Assembly: GCF_000024965.1 (NCBI RefSeq)
Contig: NC_013530.1
Coordinates: 2,232,001-2,296,000, forward strand
Reading direction: 5' to 3'
Origin: Xylanimonas cellulosilytica DSM 15894
Lineage (GTDB): Bacteria > Actinomycetota > Actinomycetes > Actinomycetales > Cellulomonadaceae
Length of the DNA: 64,000 bases
Shown: positions 8,561 to 17,669 of the stretch, piece by piece
Layout: every line of letters starts with the position of its first letter
Position numbering within the stretch: position 1 is the stretch's first letter
Translations under genes and position numbers: made by a program
The notes under the pieces: model-generated
What the model was told of the DNA's origin: nothing
Database searches by the model: none
Seen by the model: the letters and a program-made list of their open reading frames with translations, nothing else

Positions 8561-8614
8561 GCAGAACCCCCGAGCTTCGGCAGTTGAATCTGCCGAATCT
8601 CGGGGGTTCTGCCG
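8561..8614. terminator. Long hairpin, probable bidirectional terminator
   Basis: A near-perfect palindrome: 24-bp arms (8561-8584 and 8591-8614) with one mismatch and a 6-base loop. It sits between the convergent DUF5302 (plus) and SDR (minus) genes, the usual place for a shared terminator. No U-tract follows on either strand, so factor-independent termination is only inferred; the arm length is unusual for a simple terminator. Confidence 0.65.
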
Positions 8615-8656
8615 TACTGCGGGGGTGCTGCCGAACGGGCGCGCGGCTGCGGTCCG

Positions 8657-9340
8657 CTACTGGGCCGTCGCCGCCACCGCGGTCGCGATCGGGACGTGGC
8701 CCGTCGTCAGCTCCAGGGTGCGGCGCACCGCGGCGCCGGAGACGACGAGCTCCGCGAGCACGGTCGCGACGTCGGCTCGCGGGACGGTGCCGCGCGGCAC
8801 GTGGCGCCCCGCGAGGGTGACCCGTCCGGTGCCCGGGCCGTTCGTCAGCGCGCCCGCGCGCAGGATCGTCCAGTCCAGGTTCGTCGCCTTGAGCGCGTCC
8901 TCGGCCTGCGTCTTCGCGTCGATGTACGCGACCCACACCGGCGTGGACCCCGTCGCCGCGGGGGAGCCAGCCCGGCTGGTCGAGACCTGCACGAACCGCT
9001 TGACCCCCGCCTGTTCGGCGGCCGCGGCGAGCAGGATCGACGCGTCACGGTCGACGGTGTACTTGCGCTCCGCGGTGCTGCCCGGCCCCGCGCCGGCCGC
9101 GAAGACGACGGCGTCCGCTCCGGTCAGCACCTCGGCCACCGCGACGACGTCGGACGCCTCCAGGTCCTGGACGACGGCGGAGCCGCCCACGGCCTCGACG
9201 TCGGCGACGTGGTCAGGGTTGCGGACGATGCCGACGACGTCGTGCCCCCGGTCGGTCAGGGTGCGGGTGAGCAGCAGCGCGATCTGGCCGTGGCCGCCGG
9301 CGACGACGACGCGCAGGCTGCGTGGGGCACGTGTGGGCAC
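8657..9340 (-). CDS. NAD(P)-binding short-chain (atypical SDR) oxidoreductase, YwnB/BVR-B-like
   Basis: A 227-residue Rossmann-fold protein. The nucleotide-binding motif is VVVAGGHGQIALLLTRTL near the N-terminus, followed by the LEASD segment, the strand VVFAAGAG, and a Tyr-Ile-Asp-Ala-Lys motif (AYIDAKTQAEDAL) in the position of the SDR Tyr-x-x-x-Lys pair. This matches the atypical SDR5-like group that includes biliverdin reductase B and YwnB; the substrate is unknown. GTG at 9340 is chosen over ATG at 9361 because a perfect AAGGAGGT Shine-Dalgarno lies 5-8 bases before it and would fall inside the coding sequence if the longer form were used. Confidence 0.84.
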   Translation of the reverse strand: MPTRAPRSLRVVVAGGHGQIALLLTRTLTDRGHDVVGIVRNPDHVADVEAVGGSAVVQDLEASDVVAVAEVLTGADAVVFAAGAGPGSTAERKYTVDRDASILLAAAAEQAGVKRFVQVSTSRAGSPAATGSTPVWVAYIDAKTQAEDALKATNLDWTILRAGALTNGPGTGRVTLAGRHVPRGTVPRADVATVLAELVVSGAAVRRTLELTTGHVPIATAVAATAQ

Positions 9341-9345
9341 GGCCG

Positions 9346-9354
9346 ACCTCCTTG
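9346..9354 (-). promoter_or_regulatory. Strong Shine-Dalgarno that fixes the SDR start
   Basis: On the minus strand the bases AAGGAGGTC immediately precede the GTG at 9340 with ideal spacing. The site excludes the in-frame ATG 21 bases further upstream as the main start. Confidence 0.8.
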
Positions 9355-9525
9355 TGGGCATGCTCGGTCGTCGAGCCGCCGAGTCGGCACCAGTCTTTCA
9401 GCGTCGGCGCGCACCGGCACGCGCTTCGGCGTCGACGCGCGGTGATGTGGCGCATCGCAACCGTCGTCGCCGTCGTCGCCGCAACCGCGGCCGCCGCCGA
9501 CGCCCCCTCGGCGTCGGGCCCTGCG

Positions 9526-11391
9526 CTACTGCGCGGAAACCGCCGCGACCACCGCGAGCACCGCCTCGCCGTACCGCTCCAGCTTGGTCTCGCCGACCCC
9601 GGAGACGGCCGCCAGCTCGCCCGGTGTCCCGGGCCGGGCGGTCGCGATGCCCCGCAGGGTCGCGTCGCCGAAGACGATGTACGCGGGCTTGCCCTGCGCC
9701 TTGGCCTCCCCCGCGCGCCAGGTGCGCAACGCCTCGAACAGGGCCGTGTCGGCCTCGGCCAGGTCCTCCACCACAGCAGTCTTGCGGGCCCGCGCCGTCC
9801 GGGCGGGCCGTTCGGGCTCGTGGCGCATCCGCACCTCACGACGCCCGGCCAGCACCTCGCCGGACGCCTCGGTGAGCACGAGCGTGCCGTGCACCCCCTC
9901 GACCGTGAGCAGCCCCTGGGCGAGGAGCTGGCGCACCACGGCCCGCCACTCGGGCTCGGCCAGGTCGGTGCCGACGCCGAACACCGTCAGGTCCTGGTGC
10001 CGGAAGCGGCGCACCTTCTCGGTGTCCCGGCCGAGCAGGATGTCGATCACCTGCCCGACGCCGAAGCTCTGCCCTCGCTCGCGTGCGAGCCGCAGCACCG
10101 TCGAGAGCACCTTCTGCGCGGCCACGGTCCCGTCCCACGCCTCGGGGGGCGCGACGCAGGTGTCGCACGCCCCGCACGCCCCCGGGTGTTCCTGCCCGAA
10201 GTACGCGAGGAGCTGGGCCCGCCGGCACTCGACGGTCTCGCACAGGGCGAGCATCGCGTTCAGGTGCTGGGCGAGGTTGCGCCGGTGCGCCGGGTCCCCC
10301 TCGGACGTCTCGATCAGCCGTCGCTGCTGGACGACGTCGGCGAGCCCGTACGCGAGCCACGCCGTCGACGGCAGGCCGTCACGGCCGGCGCGGCCCGTCT
10401 CCTGGTAGTACCCCTCCACCGACTTGGGCAGGTCGAGGTGCGCGACGAACCGGACGTCGGGCTTGTCGATGCCCATCCCGAACGCGATGGTCGCGACCAT
10501 GACCACGCCGTCCTCGCGCAGGAACCGGGACTGGTTCGCGGCCCGCACCCCGGCGGGCAGCCCCGCGTGGTACGGCAGCGCCTCGATGCCGTTCTGGACG
10601 AGCATCGCCGCCGTCTTCTCCACCGATGCCCGCGACAGGCAGTAGACGATGCCGGCGTCACCGCGCCCGTCGGCGTGGCCGTGCTCGGTGCGCAGCAGCT
10701 CCAGGAGCTGCTTGTCGGGGCGGTCCTTGGGCACGATCCGGTAGGTGATGTTGGGCCGGTCGAAGCTGGAGACGAAGTGGCGTGCGCCCGCCAGGTCCAG
10801 CCGGGTGGCGATCTCGGTGCGGGTCGCGGCCGTCGCCGTCGCCGTCAGCGCGATGCGCGGCACCGTGGGCCACCGCTGGTGCAGCATGGACAGCTCGAGG
10901 TAGTCGGGCCGGAAGTCGTGCCCCCACTGGGACACGCAGTGCGCCTCGTCGATCGCGAACAACGCGATCCGGGCCTGGTCGAGCAGGTCGAGGGTGGTGC
11001 GGTTCCGCAGCGCCTCGGGAGCCAGGTAGAGCAGGTCCAGCTCGCCCGCGACGAGCGCCCGCTCGACGTCGCGGCGCGCCTCGAAGGACAGCGTCGAGTT
11101 GAGGAACGCGGCCCGCACACCGAGCGCCGCGAGGGCGTCGACCTGGTCCTGCATGAGTGCGATGAGCGGGGAGACGACGACGCCGGTGCCCTCGCGCACG
11201 AGCGCGGGGATCTGGTAGCACAGCGACTTGCCGCCGCCGGTGGGCATCAGCACGAGCGCGTCCCCACCCCCGACGACCGTGTCGATGACGGCTGCCTGCT
11301 CGCCGCGGAAGGCGTCGTACCCGAAGACGCGGCGCAGCACGTCGAGCGCGGGACCGGTCGCAGCGGGGCTGGTCGTCGTCGGGATCGTCAC
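9526..11391 (-). CDS. recQ: ATP-dependent DNA helicase RecQ
   Basis: A 621-residue superfamily 2 3'-5' helicase acting in recombination and repair. Visible parts: Walker [13 protein letters not shown] (K55), DEAH box in [19 protein letters not shown], the second RecA-like domain with [25 protein letters not shown] and [10 protein letters not shown], the four-Cys zinc-binding region ending GACGACDTC, a winged helix, and an HRDC domain at the C-terminus ([33 protein letters not shown]). Length fits a full RecQ. GTG at 11391 is the start. The upstream VOC gene ends 73 bp away on the same strand. Confidence 0.95.
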   Translation of the reverse strand: MTIPTTTSPAATGPALDVLRRVFGYDAFRGEQAAVIDTVVGGGDALVLMPTGGGKSLCYQIPALVREGTGVVVSPLIALMQDQVDALAALGVRAAFLNSTLSFEARRDVERALVAGELDLLYLAPEALRNRTTLDLLDQARIALFAIDEAHCVSQWGHDFRPDYLELSMLHQRWPTVPRIALTATATAATRTEIATRLDLAGARHFVSSFDRPNITYRIVPKDRPDKQLLELLRTEHGHADGRGDAGIVYCLSRASVEKTAAMLVQNGIEALPYHAGLPAGVRAANQSRFLREDGVVMVATIAFGMGIDKPDVRFVAHLDLPKSVEGYYQETGRAGRDGLPSTAWLAYGLADVVQQRRLIETSEGDPAHRRNLAQHLNAMLALCETVECRRAQLLAYFGQEHPGACGACDTCVAPPEAWDGTVAAQKVLSTVLRLARERGQSFGVGQVIDILLGRDTEKVRRFRHQDLTVFGVGTDLAEPEWRAVVRQLLAQGLLTVEGVHGTLVLTEASGEVLAGRREVRMRHEPERPARTARARKTAVVEDLAEADTALFEALRTWRAGEAKAQGKPAYIVFGDATLRGIATARPGTPGELAAVSGVGETKLERYGEAVLAVVAAVSAQ

Positions 11392-11464
11392 GCCGCGAAC
11401 CCTACAAGCAGGCTCCGACGCGTCACCGAGGCCTGTGCACGGCCCGCCACGGCGTCATGCGCCG

Positions 11465-12220
11465 TCACGCCTCGCCGAGCGTCGCCCGGGCCTCGGCCAG
11501 CGCCGTCTTCGCCGCGCGGCTCGGCGTGCGCCGCACCAGGTCCTCCAGGGTGGCCAGGAGCTCGCGGGCGTCGTCGGGATCCTCGGACCGCACGGCCAGC
11601 TCGACGGCGAACGCGAGCGCCCGCGCGCGGTCGACGGGGCGCGTGTCCTCGGGGGCGCGGCGCAGCGCGCCGAGCAGCGCCTTGCGGGCCTGCGGCACGT
11701 CGCCGTGCGAGTCGGCGAGCACGACGGCGTTCTCCACGGCCTTGGCGAGCCTGCCGCCGCCCGCCGAGGTCCACTGCACGGCGTCCCCGGACGGCTGGAT
11801 CTTCTCGGTGGGCTTGCGCGAGACCCGCACCCAGTTGCCGGCGGGGTCGATCACCGAGAACCCCGACAGGCCCCCGTTGTTGGCCCGCTCGCGCGGGCGG
11901 GTGATCCGCGGGAACCCCGTCACGGGCACCTTGCCGTACCGGGCTCGCAGCCCCGTCTGGAACAGCTCGAACAGCGGCCGCGTGTCGGGGACGACGATGG
12001 CGCAGGTCGAGTGCGACTGCTCCGGGTCCCACTCGTCGAGCCCGTAGTAGTGCAGGTCGATGGCGCCGAGCGCGACCGAGACGTACGGGTTCGGGCGTAC
12101 CTGCCGGTAGGTCTGCTTGAGCCCGAGCGCCGTCCAGAACTCGAGCATCACGTCCACGTCCGCGCACGGCAGCATCGGCACCATGACGGCCTGGGCCGCG
12201 ACGTCGTCCGATGAGGTCAC
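11465..12220 (-). CDS. VOC (glyoxalase/bleomycin-resistance fold) protein with C-terminal helical region
   Basis: A 251-residue protein. Residues about 10-135 show the vicinal-oxygen-chelate pattern (VPMLPCADVDVMLEFWTALGL, later LHYYGLDEWDP, ending in FSVIDPAGNWVRVSR), as in fosfomycin/bleomycin resistance and dioxygenase-like proteins. The C-terminal 110 residues are helical and Ala/Arg-rich, with repeats like a small TPR region. The usual metal-binding His/Glu set is not complete, so an enzymatic role is uncertain. GTG at 12220 gives the expected N-terminus; it diverges from the next gene with a 112-bp spacer. Confidence 0.75.
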   Translation of the reverse strand: MTSSDDVAAQAVMVPMLPCADVDVMLEFWTALGLKQTYRQVRPNPYVSVALGAIDLHYYGLDEWDPEQSHSTCAIVVPDTRPLFELFQTGLRARYGKVPVTGFPRITRPRERANNGGLSGFSVIDPAGNWVRVSRKPTEKIQPSGDAVQWTSAGGGRLAKAVENAVVLADSHGDVPQARKALLGALRRAPEDTRPVDRARALAFAVELAVRSEDPDDARELLATLEDLVRRTPSRAAKTALAEARATLGEA

Positions 12221-12332
12221 GCCTGCCAGCGTAGGTCGGGGCCCCGCACCTTGCCCGCCGCCCGCCGCGCGGGCCACGTGCGTCCAGCGCCACGGCACCC
12301 CGCGGCGGTGCGCCACGGCGCAGGATGACGGC

Positions 12333-13922
12333 ATGCAGGCCCCGCTCCTTCGCCTCGGTGGCGGACCGTCGATCTACGACGTCGTCCGGAGCCACGTCAC
12401 GCTCCACGGCGAGCTCGACGATCCCCTGCTCGAGCTGCCCGACGAACCACCGGCCGCCCCGGGTGACGCCCGCTGGTCGCCGGGTGCGATCGACGGCGTG
12501 ATGATCCATCACACGTCGTGCTGCGCCAGCCCGACGACGGCGCTCGTGCCGTGGGCGACCCATCTCGCCTGCGCGGCCGCGTCGTGCCCGTCCGAGCAGA
12601 ACCTGCGCGCGCTGCACGGCGAGCTCGCCCGGGTGTCCCCGCTGGGCTACGTCGACGACCTGCTCACCGCGGTGTGCGACGCCGAGCCGAGCGGGGAGGG
12701 CCTGCACGCCGTGGCACGCTGGCTGGTGACGGCCTCCGCGAACCGCCGCGTCGTGAAGGTCGGCATCGCGCTGCTCGGGATGCTCGGGTTCGCCGACGAC
12801 GACGCCGACGTCGTCTGGACCCTCGCCCTGCACGAGGAGTTCACGCTGTTCGCGGCCATCGCGCTCGCGCGCAACGACGACCGGCCGGACGAGACCGTCT
12901 GGCAGCTCGCGCAGCGGCTGCACGGCTGGGGCCGGATCCACTGCGTGGAGCAGCTCGCGACCACCACGGACGACCGCATCAAGGACTGGATCCTGCGCGA
13001 GGGCTATCGCAACACCGTCATGGTGGACTACCTCGCGTGGACCGCCGCCACGGCGGGCCGCCTCACCGCGGTGCTGCGCGAGTCCCCGGACCGCGGCCAG
13101 CTCACCGCGGCCGGCGAGATCCTCACCGCGCTCCTGCGCGAGGGCCCGGCCCGCGACGTCGGGGCGTACGACGACGGCGAGGAGGCCGTGAGCCTGTTCC
13201 TGGAGCACCTCATGGGCGAGCCCGGCACGCTCGACGACTTCGCCGCCGTCGAGGCGATCTGCGACTTCGTGCAGGACGACGGCGCGTGGGCCACCGACGC
13301 CCGCGAGGGGTGGTCGCCGGCGCGCACACGGTTCGTCGCGGAGCTCTGCACCGAGATCCTGCACCGGGCGCACTGGCCGGAGCTTGTCGCCGAAGGGCTG
13401 CGCTCCGCGGACCGCCACCAGTTCGCGCTCGCGGACTCGGCCGCCGCGTCGCTGGGCATCGACACGTTCGACGTGCACCTGGCCCGCATCCACGCCGACC
13501 CGCTGGGCTGCGGGTGGATGCGCGCGTGGGCGCAGGCCGACGGCGAACGCGCCGAACGGCTCGCCGCCCTGGCCCGCGAGGTGCTGCCTCTCGACGTCAT
13601 CGCCTCCGGCCCCCGCGACGAGCACGGCGACGGCCTGGCCTACGCGGCCCACCGCACGCTCGGCCTGACGCTCCAGGCGCTCGGCGATCACCCGGGGGTG
13701 GGGGCGGACCTCATCCTGGCAGGGCTGCACAGCCCCGTGACCCGCAACCGGTTCGTCGCGCTGACGGCGTTGGCGGCCTGGCCGCGCGAGGCGTGGCCGC
13801 CCGCCGCCGCCGCCGTGCTGGAGGTCATGGCCGCGGCCGACCCGCACCCGCGCCACCGCCCGCGCGCCCGGCTGCTGCTGGACGGCCGCCGTGACGGCAG
13901 CGAGCAGAGCCGTCACGCCTGA
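12333..13922 (+). CDS. Hypothetical alpha-helical (HEAT-like) protein
   Basis: A 529-residue soluble protein of unknown function. It begins MQAPLLRLGGGPSIYD and holds an early Cys-rich stretch (HHTSCCASPTT... and CAAASCPS, residues about 60-90), then a long run of 30-40-residue helical units with Leu/Ala periodicity that resemble HEAT-type repeats (for example VVKVGIALLGMLG and NRFVALTALAAWPREAWP). No catalytic motif or signal peptide was recognised. ATG at 12333 is the first start after the divergent promoter region. It ends 3 bp from the convergent membrane-protein gene. Confidence 0.72.
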   Translation: MQAPLLRLGGGPSIYDVVRSHVTLHGELDDPLLELPDEPPAAPGDARWSPGAIDGVMIHHTSCCASPTTALVPWATHLACAAASCPSEQNLRALHGELARVSPLGYVDDLLTAVCDAEPSGEGLHAVARWLVTASANRRVVKVGIALLGMLGFADDDADVVWTLALHEEFTLFAAIALARNDDRPDETVWQLAQRLHGWGRIHCVEQLATTTDDRIKDWILREGYRNTVMVDYLAWTAATAGRLTAVLRESPDRGQLTAAGEILTALLREGPARDVGAYDDGEEAVSLFLEHLMGEPGTLDDFAAVEAICDFVQDDGAWATDAREGWSPARTRFVAELCTEILHRAHWPELVAEGLRSADRHQFALADSAAASLGIDTFDVHLARIHADPLGCGWMRAWAQADGERAERLAALAREVLPLDVIASGPRDEHGDGLAYAAHRTLGLTLQALGDHPGVGADLILAGLHSPVTRNRFVALTALAAWPREAWPPAAAAVLEVMAAADPHPRHRPRARLLLDGRRDGSEQSRHA

Positions 13923-13925
13923 CGG

Positions 13926-14981
13926 TCAGACCACCGTCTGGGCGGGCACCCGGGCGTTCGAGCGCGGGATGCGCGCCTCGAAGGTCTGGATGCACCAGAA
14001 GCCCAGGAACCCGAGGACGAGCACCCACTCCAGCCCCCAGAACCACCGGCTCGACGGCCCCGCCAGGTCGAAGACGCGCGCCCCCGCGGTGGCTGCGACC
14101 CCGATGAGCATGGCGGCGGCGACGACCACGTACAGGATCGCGGTGACCTCACGCCCCGCGTCGCTCAGGGCGCGCGTCGCCGCCGTCCGCCCGCGCCAGG
14201 CGGCGCGCCCCGCCAGCAGCGCGACCACCGTCATCGGCAGGAACACGAACGACGCGGCGACGGCGTGCGCGGTGAGGACGAACGAGTCGCGGCCGACCCC
14301 GTACCAGACGATCACGGCGGCCCAGATCAGCAGGGCGAGCACGACGCCGGTGAGCTCCTCGCCCCGACCCGGTTCACGCGTGTCGTCGCGCAGCACCCGG
14401 TCACGGAACCAGTGCCACGGGTTCGCGTCCCCGTCCCGGTACACCAGGGCCGGGTTGCGCTTCCGCAGGACGACGTAGACGAGGGTCGCGACCAGGGCGA
14501 CCGACCCGACCCAGAAGTAGGGCACGATCGCGCCGTCGACACGCGCCACGAACTCGGCGCAGGCCGCGGCGTTCCACCGGCCCTCGATGGTGGGCGTCTG
14601 CTGGGCGGCCAGGCTCGGGTCCGCGACCCGGCCGAAGCACGGACCCTGGACCGGCTCCGGCGTCGGGACGAACGCCACGACGGGCGCGAACAGGCCCGCG
14701 AGGTTGAGCAGCGGCTCCTGGATGCCCCGGCCCCGCAACGCGACCATCGCCGCCCCCGCCCCCACCAGCACCGCGACGAAGACGGACTGCACGGGCGTGT
14801 ACCAGGACGCGCTGATCGAGCCGAGCGCCACACCGTTGGCCGGCGCACGGTCCTCGCGCAGCACCGCGACGGTCAGCAGCCCGACCAGCACGATGATCCC
14901 GACGCGCAGGTAGAAGTAGGTGAGCGCGGCCGAGTCCTCGCGGAAGGCGCGGTCCGACGGCGGTGGCAGCTCTTCCCTCAT
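13926..14981 (-). CDS. Hypothetical integral membrane protein
   Basis: A 351-residue protein with about seven hydrophobic segments (for example VGIIVLVGLLTVAVL, VFVAVLVGAGAAMVAL, GSVALVATLVYVVL, LTGVVLALLIWAAVIVW, FVFLPMTVVALLAG, AILYVVVAAAMLIGVAA, WVLVLGFLGFWCI). Between the second and third lies an extracytoplasmic-looking loop of about 75 residues with a Cys pair (GPCFGRVADPS and AACAEF). No family was recognised. ATG at 14981 has only a weak ribosome site, so the start is less certain than the frame. Confidence 0.7.
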   Translation of the reverse strand: MREELPPPSDRAFREDSAALTYFYLRVGIIVLVGLLTVAVLREDRAPANGVALGSISASWYTPVQSVFVAVLVGAGAAMVALRGRGIQEPLLNLAGLFAPVVAFVPTPEPVQGPCFGRVADPSLAAQQTPTIEGRWNAAACAEFVARVDGAIVPYFWVGSVALVATLVYVVLRKRNPALVYRDGDANPWHWFRDRVLRDDTREPGRGEELTGVVLALLIWAAVIVWYGVGRDSFVLTAHAVAASFVFLPMTVVALLAGRAAWRGRTAATRALSDAGREVTAILYVVVAAAMLIGVAATAGARVFDLAGPSSRWFWGLEWVLVLGFLGFWCIQTFEARIPRSNARVPAQTVV

Positions 14982-15048
14982 ACCTGTGAAGGATGGCTGG
15001 CCGGGCGATCTGTGACAACGGACACACCGGGGCACCTACCGTAGGCCC

Positions 15049-15573
15049 ATGCAGGAACAGCCCGGGCACGAGCCGTCCGACGACGACGACGCCACCCCTC
15101 GCACCCGCGCCCGTGCGGCGCTCGCGGCGTCGGGCGTGGCGCACACGATCACGGAGCACGGACCCGTCGGCTCCCTGGCCGAGGCGGCGGCCGCGCGCGG
15201 GCTCGCCCCGGAGCAGGTGCTCAAGACGATCGTCGTGCGGCGCGGCGAGGGCGACTTCCTCTTCGTGCTGGTGCCTGGCGACCGGCAGATCTCCTGGCCG
15301 CGGCTGCGCCGCCTGCTCGGCGTCTCGCGGCTCTCGCTGCCCGACAAGGAAGTGGCCCGTGAGGTCACGGGCTACGAGCGCGGCACCATCACGCCCTTCG
15401 GGTCGCTGCGCGCGTGGCCCGTGATCGCCGACGAGCGCGTCGTGGGCGCCGGACCGGTGTCGGTCGGGGCCGGCGCGCCCGGCGTCGCCGCGACCCTCGA
15501 CGCCGACGCGCTGATCCACGCCCTCGCCGCCCAGGTGGCCGACGTGACGGACCCGGCGCCCCGCCAAACCTGA
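15049..15573 (+). CDS. YbaK/EbsC-type aminoacyl-tRNA deacylase
   Basis: A 174-residue member of the YbaK/ProX editing family, which hydrolyses mischarged aminoacyl-tRNAs (YbaK clears Cys-tRNA-Pro). The conserved catalytic lysine lies in EQVLKTIVVR, followed by the LVPGDRQISWPRLRRLLG and GYERGTITPFG segments that shape the pocket. Substrate specificity cannot be set from sequence. It diverges from the membrane-protein gene and stands alone. Confidence 0.85.
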   Translation: MQEQPGHEPSDDDDATPRTRARAALAASGVAHTITEHGPVGSLAEAAAARGLAPEQVLKTIVVRRGEGDFLFVLVPGDRQISWPRLRRLLGVSRLSLPDKEVAREVTGYERGTITPFGSLRAWPVIADERVVGAGPVSVGAGAPGVAATLDADALIHALAAQVADVTDPAPRQT

Positions 15574-15683
15574 CGCGAAACCGCGCCAGATGCGCCCGGG
15601 GCCGCCCCCGGTTTGGCACCCTCGGACGACCGTCCGGCCGGGCGGGCACCGATCCACGGCACCGATCACCCAGGGGGCGCACG

Positions 15684-17048
15684 ATGTCGACCATCACCGA
15701 GCTGGCCACGCGCACGCCCACCACCCGCCTGCGGCACGTCGACCTGCTGCGCGCCGTCGCGATCATCGCCGTCGTGCTCGGGCACTGGCTGCTCATGACC
15801 GTCGAGCGCACCGCCGACGGGCGCCTGATCGGGTACACGGCCCTCCCCCAGCTCGCCGACGTCCACCACCTCACCTGGGTGTTCCAGGTGATGCCGCTGT
15901 TCTTCCTGGTGGGCGGGTTCGCCAACGCGATCTCCTGGAACCGGCACCAGGGCCGCGGTCGCGACGCCGGCTCGTGGCTGCTCGACCGCAGCCGCCGCGT
16001 CTTCCCGCCCATGACGGTGCTGCTGCTGACGGTCGCCGTGGGTGCGCTGGTGGCCGGCCAGGCGGGTGTGTACGCGAGGCTGCTCACCGACGTCGTCGCC
16101 GTCGTCGTGCTCCCCCTGTGGTTCCTGGTGGTCTACCTCGCGGTGATCCTCCTGACGCCCGTGATGCTGCGCCTGCACCGGCGGTTCGGGCTGCGGGTCG
16201 TGGCGGTGATGCTCGCCGTCGTCGTCGTCGGTGACGTGCTGCGCCTGACCACGGGCCTGGAGGGCCTGGCGAGCGCCAGCTCGGTGTTCGGGTGGCTGGC
16301 CATGCACCAGACCGGCTTCGCCTGGCAGGACGGCTCGCTGCGGCTGACCGCCCGCCGCGCCGCGCTGCTGTTCGCCGGCGCCGTGGCGGCGCTGCTGCTG
16401 CTCACCGGCGTCGGGCCCTACCCCGTGTCGATGGTGTCGGTGCCGGGCGCGGCGATGCAGAACCCGTCGCCGCCGTCGGTCGCGCTCATGGTGCTGGCGA
16501 CCGCCCAGCTCGCGCTCGCGGTGCTGGTCTCCGGCCCGGCCGAGCGGTGGATGGCGAGGCGCCGCCCGTGGGCGTTCGTGGTCGGGCTCAACGGCGTGGC
16601 CCTCACGCTCTTCCTGTGGCACATGGTCGCCGCGTTCGTCGGCGCGCTCCTGCTCGACGTCGCGGGGTGGCTGCCGTCCGCCGACGTCGGGAGCAGCGCC
16701 TGGTGGCTCGGCCGGGTGCCGTGGCTGCTGACGCTCACCGTGGTGATGGGCCTGCTGGTGGTGACCGTCGGGCGGATGGAGACGCGGATCCTGCTGCGCA
16801 AGGCCGCCGCACCCGCGGGCGCCTCACGGCCTGCGGTGTCCCTGCCGCTCGTCGCCGGCTGCTACCTCGCGGCCGTCGGCGGGATGCTGTGGCTCGCCGC
16901 CTCCGGGCCCGGGCCGCACGGCATCTTCAAGGTGCCGACGGGTGCGCTCGCGCTCGTGCTGGCGGCGTCGGCGGTGCTGGCGGTGGCCCGGGCGCGAGCG
17001 TCGTCGGGCCGGGCGACGGCGAGCGCCGCTCCAGCGGTCGAACGGTAG
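15684..17048 (+). CDS. Acyltransferase 3 family membrane protein
   Basis: A 454-residue membrane protein with about ten transmembrane segments and the acyltransferase-3 signature at the N-terminus: RHVDLLRAVAIIAVVLGHW, where the Arg and the His after the first segment are the conserved residues. Members O-acylate envelope polysaccharides, lipids or antibiotics. The central FFLVGGFANA and LFLWHMVA motifs are also family-typical. No partner biosynthetic genes flank it, so the acceptor is unknown. It ends 3 bp from the convergent regulator gene. Confidence 0.84.
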   Translation: MSTITELATRTPTTRLRHVDLLRAVAIIAVVLGHWLLMTVERTADGRLIGYTALPQLADVHHLTWVFQVMPLFFLVGGFANAISWNRHQGRGRDAGSWLLDRSRRVFPPMTVLLLTVAVGALVAGQAGVYARLLTDVVAVVVLPLWFLVVYLAVILLTPVMLRLHRRFGLRVVAVMLAVVVVGDVLRLTTGLEGLASASSVFGWLAMHQTGFAWQDGSLRLTARRAALLFAGAVAALLLLTGVGPYPVSMVSVPGAAMQNPSPPSVALMVLATAQLALAVLVSGPAERWMARRRPWAFVVGLNGVALTLFLWHMVAAFVGALLLDVAGWLPSADVGSSAWWLGRVPWLLTLTVVMGLLVVTVGRMETRILLRKAAAPAGASRPAVSLPLVAGCYLAAVGGMLWLAASGPGPHGIFKVPTGALALVLAASAVLAVARARASSGRATASAAPAVER

Positions 17049-17051
17049 ACG

Positions 17052-17525
17052 TCACAGCTCCCGGCGGGCCTTCTCCATGAGGGGCCGCAGCCGGTACGGG
17101 ATCAGCTCGCCCATCGCGAGCGACGTCTCGGTGCGCTCCACGCCGTCGATCGCCAGGATCGCGGCGTCGATGCGGAACAGGTGGTCGGTGTCCCGGCACA
17201 CCAGCTGCACCCGGAGGTCTGCGGTGCCGCTGCGGCCGAAGGCCTGCACCACCTCGGGGATCTGCCGCAGCTCGGCGACGATCCGCGCGAGCTCCTTCTG
17301 CCGCACCTCGACCTCGAGGAACGCCGTGAGCGAGTGTCCGAGGTAGTGCGGGTCGACGCAACGGTCGAAGTCCAGGAAGGCCCCCGCCTTCTCGAGCTGG
17401 ACCAGGCGCGCGTGGATCGTGTTCCGGGACATTCGCAGCGCCTGGGCCAGGGCAGCGACGGTCGCTCGCGGGTCGTCCGCGAGCGCCGCCAGGATGGCGA
17501 GGTCGACAGCGTCGTAGCTGCGCAC
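17052..17525 (-). CDS. Lrp/AsnC family transcriptional regulator
   Basis: A 157-residue regulator: an N-terminal winged HTH (residues about 6-50, with ATVAALAQALRMSRNTIHARLVQLEKAG) and a C-terminal RAM ligand-binding domain (about 65-150). It diverges from the branched-chain oxoacid dehydrogenase cluster, the usual place for a BkdR-type regulator that responds to branched-chain amino acids. GTG at 17525 is used because the neighbouring ATG at 17527 is out of frame. A TACGCT -10-like hexamer only 7 bp upstream suggests a leaderless transcript. Confidence 0.87.
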   Translation of the reverse strand: MRSYDAVDLAILAALADDPRATVAALAQALRMSRNTIHARLVQLEKAGAFLDFDRCVDPHYLGHSLTAFLEVEVRQKELARIVAELRQIPEVVQAFGRSGTADLRVQLVCRDTDHLFRIDAAILAIDGVERTETSLAMGELIPYRLRPLMEKARREL

Positions 17526-17535
17526 ATCGTTCAGC

Positions 17536-17607
17536 GTAACCGCCGGTCGTCGGGCATTCCGCTCAGCGGGTCGCAGGGTGCTGGCCGCCGGGTGTGACCG
17601 GCGTTAC
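17536..17607. promoter_or_regulatory. Inverted repeat in the divergent Lrp/bkd promoter region
   Basis: GTAACCGCCGGTC at 17536-17548 is matched in inverted orientation by GACCGGCGTTAC at 17596-17607, with one base missing in the right arm. The arms bracket the space between the divergent Lrp gene and the oxoacid dehydrogenase operon, so they are candidate binding sites for the Lrp-type regulator. Function is inferred from position only. Confidence 0.5.
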
Positions 17608-17620
17608 GTTCCGGGTACGC

Positions 17621-17644
17621 CCGGTCCTCGACGAGGAGGACCGG
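17621..17644 (+). promoter_or_regulatory. Leader hairpin before the oxoacid dehydrogenase operon
   Basis: A 9-bp perfect stem (CCGGTCCTC / GAGGACCGG) with a 6-base loop lies 26 bp before the E1 alpha start. It would form in the 5' leader if transcription begins upstream of it. No U-tract follows, so an mRNA stability or initiation effect is as likely as attenuation. Confidence 0.4.
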
Positions 17645-17669
17645 CCCGGAGATCCGAGCGAGGCACACC

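Noticed and set aside
13926-15035. Longer start for the membrane protein at 15035
   Set aside because: It would add Cys/Arg-rich residues before a normal N-terminus and overlap the YbaK promoter region.
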